From: an uncultured Sphingomonadales bacterium
Lineage (GTDB): Bacteria > Pseudomonadota > Alphaproteobacteria > Sphingomonadales > Sphingomonadaceae
Assembly: GCA_903958285.1 (NCBI GenBank)
Contig: CAJBSR010000254.1
Span: forward strand, 1 to 5,276
DNA length: 5,276 nt
Direction: 5' to 3'
Part shown: piece by piece, positions 1 to 5,276 of the stretch
Layout of the letters: each line of letters starts with the position of its first letter
How positions within the stretch are numbered: position 1 is the stretch's first letter
The notes under the pieces: generated by a model
The model's database searches: none
What the model saw: the letters and a program-made list of their open reading frames with translations, nothing else
Told to the model about the DNA's origin: nothing
Position numbers and translations under genes: made by a program

Positions 1-898
1 CTCGGGCAATTATGGCCGCGCCTTTACAGACGCGCTGATTGCCAAGGGGCGAGCACAGGACTTAATCCTGATCACGCGCACGCCGGACAAGCTGACAGAT
101 CGCGTCGCGCAAGGATGCGAAGTCCGTTATGGCGATTTCGATAAGCCGGAGACGCTGCAGGCGGCCGTGATGGGTGCTGATAAGATGCTGCTCATCTCCG
201 GCACTCGCGTCGGCGCACGCGTTGTTCAGCACAAGGCGGCGATTGACGCGGCGGCAAAAGCGGGTGTGAAGCACATCGCCTATACCAGCTTTATCGGCAT
301 TGATGATCCGGCCAATCCCGCTGAGGTCCGGCATGACCATATCGAGACGGAGCAACTCATCCGTGGGTCTGGAATGGCTTGGACGATGCTGCGCGATGCC
401 CATTACGCCGATGCGATGATCCTGATGGCAGGCCCCGGGGTGATGCAGTCCGGCCAGTGGATCAGCAATGCAGGTGCAGGCCTTGAGGCGATGGTGTGGC
501 GCGATGACTGTGTCGCTGCTGCCGTCGCTGTCATGACGAGCGAGGGCCATGAGGGCCAAACCTACAACATCACCGGGCCTGAATTGCAGACGTTTGAAGA
601 GGTGACGGCCATCTTGTCAGAGGTGACGGGCAAGTCGATCACCTACGTGTCGGTCGATGATGAACAGCAATATGCGATGTTCGATGCCATGGGCATCCCG
701 CGTCGCCCGGTGGATGATCAGACGGTGGGCGGTCTCCCTTGGAACAGCGACGACATGGTGACGTTCGGACAGGCGATCCGCGAGGGCTTTCTGGAGATTT
801 GTTCCGGCGATGTTGAAAAGCTGACGGGACGACCGGCACGATCTGTGCGGCAGATGATTGAAGAGAATGTGGACTTCCTTCGGGGTGCTGCCCAATGA
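1..898 (+). CDS. QorB-like NAD(P)H-binding atypical SDR (NmrA-like), 5' partial
   Basis: The frame is open from base 2, so the gene begins upstream of the window; 298 residues are visible. The first visible residues, SGNYGRAF, are the second half of a Rossmann glycine motif (usually GATGxxGxxV near residues 7-14), so only about ten residues are missing. Seen next: a beta-strand/Arg segment LILITRTPDKL, the acidic turn VRYGDFDKPETL, then ADKMLLISGTRVG, AAAKAGVKHIAYTS, RHDHIETEQLI and WTMLRDAHYADAM. This order and wording match Escherichia coli QorB (quinone oxidoreductase 2) and the NmrA-like SDRs. These lack the classical YxxxK pair; here the region reads HxxxE. GHEGQTYNITGPE and the following helix also fit QorB. 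The C-terminal part is about 20 residues longer than QorB. Role by family: cytoplasmic NAD(P)H-dependent reductase of a quinone or other carbonyl, or a redox sensor. It overlaps the next gene by ATGA. Family confident, substrate unknown. Confidence 0.87.
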   Translation, partial: SGNYGRAFTDALIAKGRAQDLILITRTPDKLTDRVAQGCEVRYGDFDKPETLQAAVMGADKMLLISGTRVGARVVQHKAAIDAAAKAGVKHIAYTSFIGIDDPANPAEVRHDHIETEQLIRGSGMAWTMLRDAHYADAMILMAGPGVMQSGQWISNAGAGLEAMVWRDDCVAAAVAVMTSEGHEGQTYNITGPELQTFEEVTAILSEVTGKSITYVSVDDEQQYAMFDAMGIPRRPVDDQTVGGLPWNSDDMVTFGQAIREGFLEICSGDVEKLTGRPARSVRQMIEENVDFLRGAAQ

Positions 899-1308
899 AC
901 CGGGATGCTTACGAGCGGTATCTCGCCTGTTTCAACAGCAAGGATTATGACGGCGTCGCCGATTTCTATGCCGAGCCGATGAAGATGGATTTCTTCGGCG
1001 TCTCCATTCGGAATCGCGAAGACCTGACGCGGTTTTACAGCTTCCTGCACAGCTATGTGAAAGAGAGCGTGAGCGTTCTCAATTTTGCTGCCAGTGACAC
1101 GCTCACCGCTGTGGACGCTATCGTCCGTATTGAGGCGACGCGCGACCTGACGCAGGATGTGCTTGAGGCCAATGGCGCCGGGGCGTTGCACCCCATGGAG
1201 GCTGGCCAGATCCTCGAAATGCGCCAGTTCATCTTTTACACAACCAAGGCCGGCAAAATCGTGCAGACGGAATGTGCCCTGCTTCCGCCAGAGCTGCCCG
1301 CCGCTTAG
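895..1308 (+). CDS. NTF2/SnoaL-like small protein (137 aa)
   Basis: The ATG overlaps the stop of the SDR gene (ATGA, 895-898), so translation is probably coupled; only a weak GGGG lies upstream of the start. The 137-residue length is typical of single-domain SnoaL/NTF2-fold proteins. The N-terminal helix AYERYLACFNSKDYDGVADFYAE (residues 5-27) is the characteristic start of the fold: a helix, an acidic loop, then F/Y followed by a beta strand (MKMDFFGV). REDLTRFYSFLHSY (41-54) is the second helix. The strands around 56-85 and 107-131 (QFIFYTTKAGKIVQTECALL) complete the cone-shaped sheet. Members work as cyclases, isomerases, dehydratases or ligand binders in a hydrophobic pocket. No catalytic residues can be assigned from sequence alone. 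Pairing with a reductase suggests both act on one small hydrophobic substrate. The fold is assigned by pattern, the function is unknown. Confidence 0.78.
   Translation: MNRDAYERYLACFNSKDYDGVADFYAEPMKMDFFGVSIRNREDLTRFYSFLHSYVKESVSVLNFAASDTLTAVDAIVRIEATRDLTQDVLEANGAGALHPMEAGQILEMRQFIFYTTKAGKIVQTECALLPPELPAA
1305..1308. other. Convergent stop-codon overlap (4 nt)
   Basis: The bases TTAG hold both the TAG stop of the + strand NTF2-like gene (1306-1308) and the TAA stop of the - strand DUF3237 gene (1307-1305). The convergent operons therefore share sequence, with no intergenic space for a bidirectional terminator. Any termination signal must lie inside the opposing coding sequence. Confidence 0.93.
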
Positions 1309-1799
1309 GTCAGCGCGAAATATCGGACGAAATTGCCGTCGGGGCGACGTTCGCCGACACCGATGAAAACGTGCCGCGTCATCCAGTCATGCTTGCCCTT
1401 GGGCGTTTCAAAGGTCGGCTGGGCCCGTAGATAATAGTCTTCATGGGCAACCGGCGGGCCGTTTTCAAATGCCCAGGCGCGGAGGCGCTGCATCGCGTCC
1501 GGTTTGCGGCCCCAGAGGTATCCCTTGTTCTGCATATAGATGATGGTGCCGTCATCCACTTCCAGCAGATAGCGGGCATCGAAAACCGCCGTGTCGTCAT
1601 CCCGGAAATGGGCATAATCGCCGCCCGAATTGGGGACCGCTTTGCCCCTGAGACGCGGCCCCTCAAACGTTCCCTGATCGACGAGAACGGCGGACCGGAA
1701 GCCGCCATTATGGATATCGGGGATCGAGTAGACCCGCGTAAACTGGAGCCGACACTCGAACGCGAATTCGAGATGCGGGGTTTCGAGTGTCGAGTACAT
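1305..1799 (-). CDS. DUF3237 domain-containing protein (164 aa)
   Basis: This is a full-length DUF3237 protein; the family is usually about 150-170 residues and forms a beta-barrel-like fold of unknown function. Visible family features in order: an N-terminal strand LEFAFECRLQF (10-20); the signature GTFEGPRLRG (43-52) followed by GGDY (59-62); the segment DARYLLEVDDGTIIYMQNKG (75-94), with the family's D-GA/T-I-Y pattern; YYLRAQPTFETP (122-133), matching the typical YFR-P-FET motif; and the closing strand HVFIGVGER (143-151). The ATG start lies in a TGATG overlap with the stop of the upstream CmcJ-like gene, so translational coupling is likely; only a weak AAGAAAGA purine run precedes it. 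It is the last gene of the - strand operon and ends in the 4-nt overlap with the convergent + strand gene. DUF3237 genes recur beside oxygenase and SnoaL genes in catabolic clusters (general knowledge). No signal peptide is seen, so it is probably cytoplasmic. Family assignment is strong, function unknown. Confidence 0.9.
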   Translation of the reverse strand: MYSTLETPHLEFAFECRLQFTRVYSIPDIHNGGFRSAVLVDQGTFEGPRLRGKAVPNSGGDYAHFRDDDTAVFDARYLLEVDDGTIIYMQNKGYLWGRKPDAMQRLRAWAFENGPPVAHEDYYLRAQPTFETPKGKHDWMTRHVFIGVGERRPDGNFVRYFALT

Positions 1800-2671
1800 C
1801 AGGCGTCTTTCTTGCTGAAATAGGCAACGCCTCGGAACTCCATCGAATGGCGTTCATTGGCGTCAGTGCGGCTGGTGTCGTGGAAGGCGGTGTGGAGTGC
1901 CCGCCATGCCCGGCCGTGGTCGGAATCGTGGAATTTGATGAAGATGACCTCATCATCGGTCATGTTCGGGAAATACCACCAGCGATGATCGGGATTAAAG
2001 GTGAAGATGCTGGCTGCCGCCATCTGATCTTCGCCCGGAATGTGGGCGAACAGCGCGTCGCCTTCGGGGATTTCATCGACATCGACCTTGGTGTTGGGCG
2101 TGCCTTCCTGTTCCGGGACCGAACGGAAGTCGCAGAGCGCCAGCGGCCAATCTTGCGGCGGCGGGGAAAGCGCACGCCAAAGGCTGAAGCAGATGTAGCG
2201 GTCATAGCCGGGGCCATCCGGCATCTTGCCTTCATAGATGCGATTGGCCACCCGATCTGCACAGTCCGGTGTGAAGTCGACATGCGCTTCGGCAGCTGGC
2301 GGCTGGAGCTTTTCGCCCGTCTCGCCCGACGTCCGGAGCTGTCCGGCCATGGTCAGAACAGTGTCTGCGCCCGTCATCTGTTTGACGATCTCGATCACCT
2401 CGGCTGCATAGTTCGAATCTCCCGCGGCAGCGGCGTCCCAGTCAGTGATGGCGGTCGGGAAACTGGCAATGGCGAAGCCGTGCGTGTCGAGGGCAAACGG
2501 CTCCGGTGCCAACCGCGCATTGCGGATATGGACGCCATAGGTCTCATAGACGCCGGTGTTATACTCTTTGCCCGGCGCCCAGAACCGACGGTTGATCGTC
2601 GATGTGGGCAAGAGATAGTCCATCTTCGCGTCAACACCGGCCACCCGGTCGAGTGTCTGAAGGTCAGTCAC
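1799..2671 (-). CDS. CmcJ/NvfI-family oxidoreductase (putative non-haem iron oxygenase)
   Basis: With the GTG start at 2671 this is a 290-residue protein, close to the usual length of the CmcJ / AsaB / GA4-desaturase-like family. The GTG has a strong GGGAGGGG Shine-Dalgarno (2683-2676) and overlaps the upstream stop by 8 nt (GTGACTGA). A TTG at 2704 in the same frame would add 11 residues but lacks comparable support. Family marks: NTGVYETYGVHIRNAR (38-53), HVDFTPDCA (130-138), CFSLWRALSPPPQDWPLALCDFRSV (161-185), WWYFPNMTDDEVIFIKFHDSD (231-251), HTAFHD (260-265) and RHSMEFRG (274-281). H130, D132 and H260 fit a 2-His-1-carboxylate iron site. R274 or R280 could hold a 2-oxoglutarate carboxylate; this is inference. 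The family hydroxylates, desaturates or aids methoxylation of complex metabolites. It is coupled to a SnoaL-like gene upstream and DUF3237 downstream, so it probably modifies the cluster's substrate in the cytoplasm. In my recollection the motif is usually RESxExR; here the second residue is His. Confidence 0.87.
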   Translation of the reverse strand: MTDLQTLDRVAGVDAKMDYLLPTSTINRRFWAPGKEYNTGVYETYGVHIRNARLAPEPFALDTHGFAIASFPTAITDWDAAAAGDSNYAAEVIEIVKQMTGADTVLTMAGQLRTSGETGEKLQPPAAEAHVDFTPDCADRVANRIYEGKMPDGPGYDRYICFSLWRALSPPPQDWPLALCDFRSVPEQEGTPNTKVDVDEIPEGDALFAHIPGEDQMAAASIFTFNPDHRWWYFPNMTDDEVIFIKFHDSDHGRAWRALHTAFHDTSRTDANERHSMEFRGVAYFSKKDA

Positions 2672-3374
2672 GAAACCCCTCCCGGGCGCGGCTGTTGTCC
2701 ACAACGATGGGCTTACCGGTCACGGGATGCGGATAATGGAACTCGATAGTGTCTGTGGCAGGCCAGAGGCGCGGGGCGGGGGAGATCAACTCATCGGGGC
2801 CAAGCGGATCTTCCGGGAAGCAGGTCTTCGACATGGGGATGTAATCGATCGGTGTTTTGGCCCAACCGTCCTCAAAGCTGCCATGCCAGAAGGGGAAGTA
2901 GCGCAGCGCTTTGATCTTCCAGATGCCGTCTTCGCGGACATACTCGTTTTCGTAAATGCCGCCTTCCCACCAGGCGCGCTGCGCGCCTTCGGCGGTTTCA
3001 TGGAGACCAGCCTGCATCATGGAGCGGCCGCGCACCTTGGCATGGCTGCGGTCTGGCGCGACGTCGATGACCATTTGCATCTGGGGATGATCGAGCAGCC
3101 AGCCATAGCGCGGGCCATTATGGCCCTGCGTGAAGTTGGTCTGAAACCGCTCAATATACAGACGACGGACGCCCGCCTTTTTCTTATAGATGCCGCCGAG
3201 GAACCAGACTTCGCCTTCATCGGAGAACAGGTCGGCGACTTCGTTATACTGCGATTTGTCGATCAGATAACCATAGGTGTACTGGATGCGGCGGATCTGG
3301 TGGATGTCCTGCTGGATGGCCAGTTCATGCTCGACCTTGTCCAGACGGGCGGCGAGGGCTGCAATGTCGGTCAT
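2664..3374 (-). CDS. SnoaL-like / NTF2-fold protein (236 aa), putative cyclase, isomerase or dehydratase
   Basis: The protein opens with a charged amphipathic helix LAARLDKVEHELAIQQDI (7-24), then IRRIQYTYGYLIDKSQYNEVADLFSDEGEVWF (27-58). This arrangement is typical of the SnoaL_4 group: a short coiled-coil-like lead, Y-x-x-x-D, helix, then the first strand. Later parts are GVRRLYIERF (68-77), a His-rich strand DHPQMQMVIDV (95-105), AKVRGRSMMQAG (112-123) and GIYENEYVREDGIWKIKAL (139-157), where a strand, the hairpin REDG and the strand WKIK close the sheet. Candidate pocket residues are Y34, D39, H85 and H96; which of them are catalytic cannot be told. After the fold, about 75 residues rich in Pro and aromatics follow, including FHYPHPVTGKP (212-222), making it longer than the usual single-domain size of about 130-150. 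The ATG has a good AAGGGAG 7 nt upstream. It follows the PQQ dehydrogenase by 21 nt and overlaps the CmcJ-like gene by 8 nt. No signal peptide is seen. Fold confident, reaction unknown. Confidence 0.84.
   Translation of the reverse strand: MTDIAALAARLDKVEHELAIQQDIHQIRRIQYTYGYLIDKSQYNEVADLFSDEGEVWFLGGIYKKKAGVRRLYIERFQTNFTQGHNGPRYGWLLDHPQMQMVIDVAPDRSHAKVRGRSMMQAGLHETAEGAQRAWWEGGIYENEYVREDGIWKIKALRYFPFWHGSFEDGWAKTPIDYIPMSKTCFPEDPLGPDELISPAPRLWPATDTIEFHYPHPVTGKPIVVDNSRAREGFRD
2676..2683 (-). promoter_or_regulatory. Shine-Dalgarno deciding the GTG start of the CmcJ-like gene
   Basis: Read on the - strand the bases are GGGAGGGG, with the core GGAGG ending 6 nt before the GTG at 2671-2669. It lies inside the last codons of the upstream SnoaL-like gene. 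It supports GTG over the TTG at 2704. Confidence 0.75.
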
Positions 3375-3381
3375 GTGATCT

Positions 3382-3388
3382 CTCCCTT
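3382..3388 (-). promoter_or_regulatory. Shine-Dalgarno of the SnoaL-like gene
   Basis: Read on the - strand the bases are AAGGGAG, ending 7 nt before the ATG at 3374. It sits in the 21-nt gap (3375-3395) after the PQQ dehydrogenase stop. That gap holds no room for a promoter or terminator and so supports co-transcription. Confidence 0.7.
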
Positions 3389-3395
3389 ATAGTTT

Positions 3396-5276
3396 TCAGT
3401 AGTTCGATAAAATGGCGAGGCTCGGGGCGTCCAATGGGATGCCGCGCTTTTGCTTTGCCAATTCGTCCGCTCTTGTTTTGCGCTGTTCGTCGATCAGCCA
3501 TGCATGGATGGCGGCAACCTCTTGCGGTTTCAGAACATCATCCCATCGCGGCATGCCATTCTGAACCAGAAGGCCTTCCAATACGATCTTGTTAAAGGCC
3601 TGATGCGTTCCCGGCTGCATCCGCCGCAGATCGGGCGTGATCGAACGGTGTTGGTTGGAATGGCACATCACACAGTTGGCGAAGAAGAGCTGCTGGCCCT
3701 GCGCAATCGTTGCAGGTGTCACGCCTGCGGCTTGAGCCGGAGGTTCCGGCGCAACCTCCAGTTTAGGCAGCTCTGGCGGAAGGGCCACAGTGCCGCCCCC
3801 CAATTTGAAAACGAGCAAACGACCCTGATTGCCGCGCTGATAGGCGGCGGAATAAGGCGGGACATAGGCATAGCCGCCACCGCCCCAAGCCGCCATCACG
3901 GCCACATATTGCACGCCTTTGACCCGGTAGGTCATTGGCGCTGCAAGGATGGAGGAGCCGGTGTCGATGCTCTTCAAAAGCTTGCCGGTCACCTTGTCGA
4001 ACACGCGCAGCTGCCCTGCGATATTGCCGTGGAACAGAAGGCCTCCCGCAGTCGTGAGCGTGCCCGCGCGGTCCTGCCAGCCATCGGCGGGGATCGCCCA
4101 TTTGGTCTTGCCGGTCAGCGGATCGATGGCGCGGAGTTCGCCTTTGCCGGGGTTTTTCAAAACTTCGGGCCATTCAGGGAGCGACTTCACAGCCGCCTGA
4201 ACCGGTGGTGGCATGGCGGGTAGCGCGTCTTTCAGGACTGAAGTGAAGACGAGGGCCGCATCCACATTGAGCATCTTCTTGCGCATCGGCTTGGCGCCGG
4301 GCGTTTGATAGATGAGGTTCCCCATATCGAGGACCGAGGCGTAATAGAGCCCTGTCTGCGGGTCATAGGTCGCGGGATGCCAGTTGCGGGCGCCCGTCGT
4401 GCCGGGGAAAACGATCTTAGGCGATGCCGCATAGTCAGCCCGGTCAGGGCGCAAATGCGGCCGCCCGGTCTTGGCATCAATGCCATCTGCCCAGTTGACC
4501 CGCACGATGGGGTTGGCCCGCAGCAGTTTACCGTCACGCCTGTCCAATATGTAGAGGTAGCCATTCTTTGGCGCATGGATGAGGACAGGACGGTCTGACC
4601 CGTCGATCTTCATGTGTGTCAGAATTATCGGCTGGGTCGATGTGAAATCCCAATTATCTCCGGGTGTCTGCTGATAGTACCATTTCATCCGGCCTGTTTT
4701 CGCATCGAGCGCAACAAGGCTGCCGAGGTAGAGCTGATCGCCGCCTTTCGGGCTGCGCTTGATCGTATGGTATGGGCCACCATTGCCGGTGCCGATGATG
4801 ACGTTGCCGGTTTCAGGGTCATAGTTGATGGCGTCCCACGGGGTTCCACCGCCGCCAATGTCCCAGCGGCTCTTGGGGTCCCAAGTCTTGACGGCCGCTT
4901 CCAGATCAGGGTGGTCCTGCGGTCCAAGGGCTGGATCACGGGGGACGGTGTGGAAACGCCAGACGAGCTTGCCGCTATCCAAGTCAAAGGCACTGACGTA
5001 GCCACGCGTGTCATATTCCGCACCGCCGTTGCCGATGACGACCACATTGCTCGCCACTTCCGGCGCGCCGGTGGAGTTTACGCCACGCGTCTTGTCATCA
5101 ACCGTATCGGCTTTCCAAAGGACTTTGCCGGTCTTCGCATCGAGCGCGTAAAGCTGGGCATCGAGCGTAGCGACATAGACCTTGCCGCGTGCGACAGCGA
5201 CACCGCGATTGGCCATGTCGCAGCAGACGGTGCGGTTCACCTGCATGTCGACTTCGGGTTCAAACCGCCAGAGTTC
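3396..5276 (-). CDS. PQQ-dependent quinohemoprotein alcohol dehydrogenase (type II), N-terminus outside window
   Basis: The frame is open to the window edge, so the signal peptide and roughly the first 100-130 residues are missing; 626 residues are visible. Numbered from the edge (first residues ELWRFEPEVD): the vicinal cysteines of TVCCD (18-19) form the disulfide ring typical of PQQ alcohol dehydrogenases. E87 in GNGGAEYD and N165 in IGTGN fit the metal ligands, and D210 in PGDNWDFT fits the catalytic Asp. Lys in HAPKNGYLY fits the PQQ-contacting Lys, and W147 in GGTPWDA fits the PQQ-stacking Trp. Repeated propeller turns read LDAKTGKVLW, FDLDSGKLVW, LDAKTGRMKW, IDPLTGKTKW and FDKVTGKLL. 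A Pro/Ala linker (about 498-520) leads to a cytochrome c domain with CVMCH (535-539, bases 3674-3660) and an axial Met in GMPRWDD (575). The family oxidises primary or secondary alcohols in the periplasm, passing electrons from PQQH2 to its haem and then to an external acceptor. The position two after D210 is Thr, pointing to Ca2+ rather than a lanthanide. It is the first visible gene of the - strand operon. Substrate unknown. Confidence 0.95.
   Translation of the reverse strand, partial: ELWRFEPEVDMQVNRTVCCDMANRGVAVARGKVYVATLDAQLYALDAKTGKVLWKADTVDDKTRGVNSTGAPEVASNVVVIGNGGAEYDTRGYVSAFDLDSGKLVWRFHTVPRDPALGPQDHPDLEAAVKTWDPKSRWDIGGGGTPWDAINYDPETGNVIIGTGNGGPYHTIKRSPKGGDQLYLGSLVALDAKTGRMKWYYQQTPGDNWDFTSTQPIILTHMKIDGSDRPVLIHAPKNGYLYILDRRDGKLLRANPIVRVNWADGIDAKTGRPHLRPDRADYAASPKIVFPGTTGARNWHPATYDPQTGLYYASVLDMGNLIYQTPGAKPMRKKMLNVDAALVFTSVLKDALPAMPPPVQAAVKSLPEWPEVLKNPGKGELRAIDPLTGKTKWAIPADGWQDRAGTLTTAGGLLFHGNIAGQLRVFDKVTGKLLKSIDTGSSILAAPMTYRVKGVQYVAVMAAWGGGGYAYVPPYSAAYQRGNQGRLLVFKLGGGTVALPPELPKLEVAPEPPAQAAGVTPATIAQGQQLFFANCVMCHSNQHRSITPDLRRMQPGTHQAFNKIVLEGLLVQNGMPRWDDVLKPQEVAAIHAWLIDEQRKTRADELAKQKRGIPLDAPSLAILSNY
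3660..3674 (-). other. Haem c attachment motif CVMCH
   Basis: The codons read CVMCH, the CxxCH site for covalent haem c in the C-terminal cytochrome domain of the PQQ dehydrogenase. The probable sixth ligand is the Met codon at 3554-3552 (GMPRW). The motif implies export to the periplasm and cytochrome c maturation. Confidence 0.93.

Noticed and set aside
718..1191. A 157-codon open frame on the - strand across the SDR / NTF2-like junction.
   Set aside because: It is antisense to two well-supported coupled genes and has no motif of its own.
1338..1358. An inverted repeat (GTC-GG-GGCGA / TCGCC-GAC) just past the convergent stops, considered as a terminator.
   Set aside because: The stem is short with a 2-nt bulge, no T-tract follows on either strand, and it lies inside the DUF3237 coding region. 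It is too weak to call an intrinsic terminator.
1787..2749. A long open frame of 320 codons on the + strand, antisense to the CmcJ-like gene.
   Set aside because: Its translation shows no family motif and is rich in Arg, Cys and His as expected for an antisense shadow. The - strand frame has conserved HVDF, PLALCD and HTAFHD motifs, a good ribosome binding site and coupled neighbours.
2727..3392. A 221-codon open frame on the + strand, antisense to the 236-aa SnoaL-like gene.
   Set aside because: It has no recognisable domain, while the opposite strand has a clear SnoaL-like pattern with an AAGGGAG ribosome binding site. The frame is a by-product of G+C-rich codon use.
3375..3395. The 21-nt gap between the PQQ dehydrogenase and SnoaL-like genes, considered as an internal promoter.
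   Set aside because: It is too short for -35 and -10 boxes, and its content is explained by the Shine-Dalgarno sequence.
3450..4223. A 257-codon open frame on the + strand, antisense to the 3' part of the PQQ dehydrogenase.
   Set aside because: The opposite strand encodes the propeller end and the CVMCH cytochrome domain. The antisense translation is Arg/His-rich with no family resemblance.
1..5276. Search for CRISPR arrays, tRNA genes, insertion-sequence ends or phage attachment sites.
   Set aside because: No spaced direct repeats, cloverleaf-like segments, transposase motifs or flanking terminal inverted repeats were seen. Coding sequence fills all but 21 nt.

Overview
The window is almost entirely coding and looks like part of a catabolic or accessory oxidation cluster from a Gram-negative proteobacterium. 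An alphaproteobacterium, perhaps a sphingomonad, is the best guess. This rests on the moderately high G+C, Shine-Dalgarno starts with overlapping genes, a periplasmic-type PQQ quinohemoprotein dehydrogenase, and the mix of SnoaL-fold, DUF3237 and QorB-like proteins. The host assignment is inference; there is no rRNA, tRNA or taxonomic marker.

Layout. Two gene sets converge at about 1.3 kb. On the + strand, an atypical SDR resembling the NAD(P)H:quinone oxidoreductase QorB (5' end cut by the window edge, to 898) overlaps by ATGA with a 137-aa NTF2/SnoaL-like protein (895-1308). On the - strand, read right to left, are a PQQ-dependent alcohol dehydrogenase with a C-terminal cytochrome c domain (5276 to 3396, N-terminus outside the window), a 236-aa SnoaL-like protein (3374-2664), a CmcJ/NvfI-family putative oxygenase (2671-1799) and a DUF3237 protein (1799-1305). 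The - strand genes are separated by 21, -8 and -1 nt, so they form a tightly coupled operon. The two convergent operons overlap by 4 nt at their stop codons, leaving no intergenic terminator. The only non-coding DNA is the 21-nt gap at 3375-3395. No promoter, RNA gene, mobile element or CRISPR is visible.

How the genes may work together (inference). The PQQ enzyme would oxidise an alcohol in the periplasm and pass electrons through its own haem. The cytoplasmic CmcJ-like oxygenase, the two SnoaL-fold proteins (a fold used for cyclisation, isomerisation, dehydration, hydrolysis or hydroxylation), the DUF3237 protein and the QorB-like reductase would then process the carbonyl product. This gene mix suits breakdown of a bulky alicyclic, terpenoid, steroid-like or aromatic alcohol. 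No gene in the window fixes the substrate, and I do not recognise the set as a named pathway.
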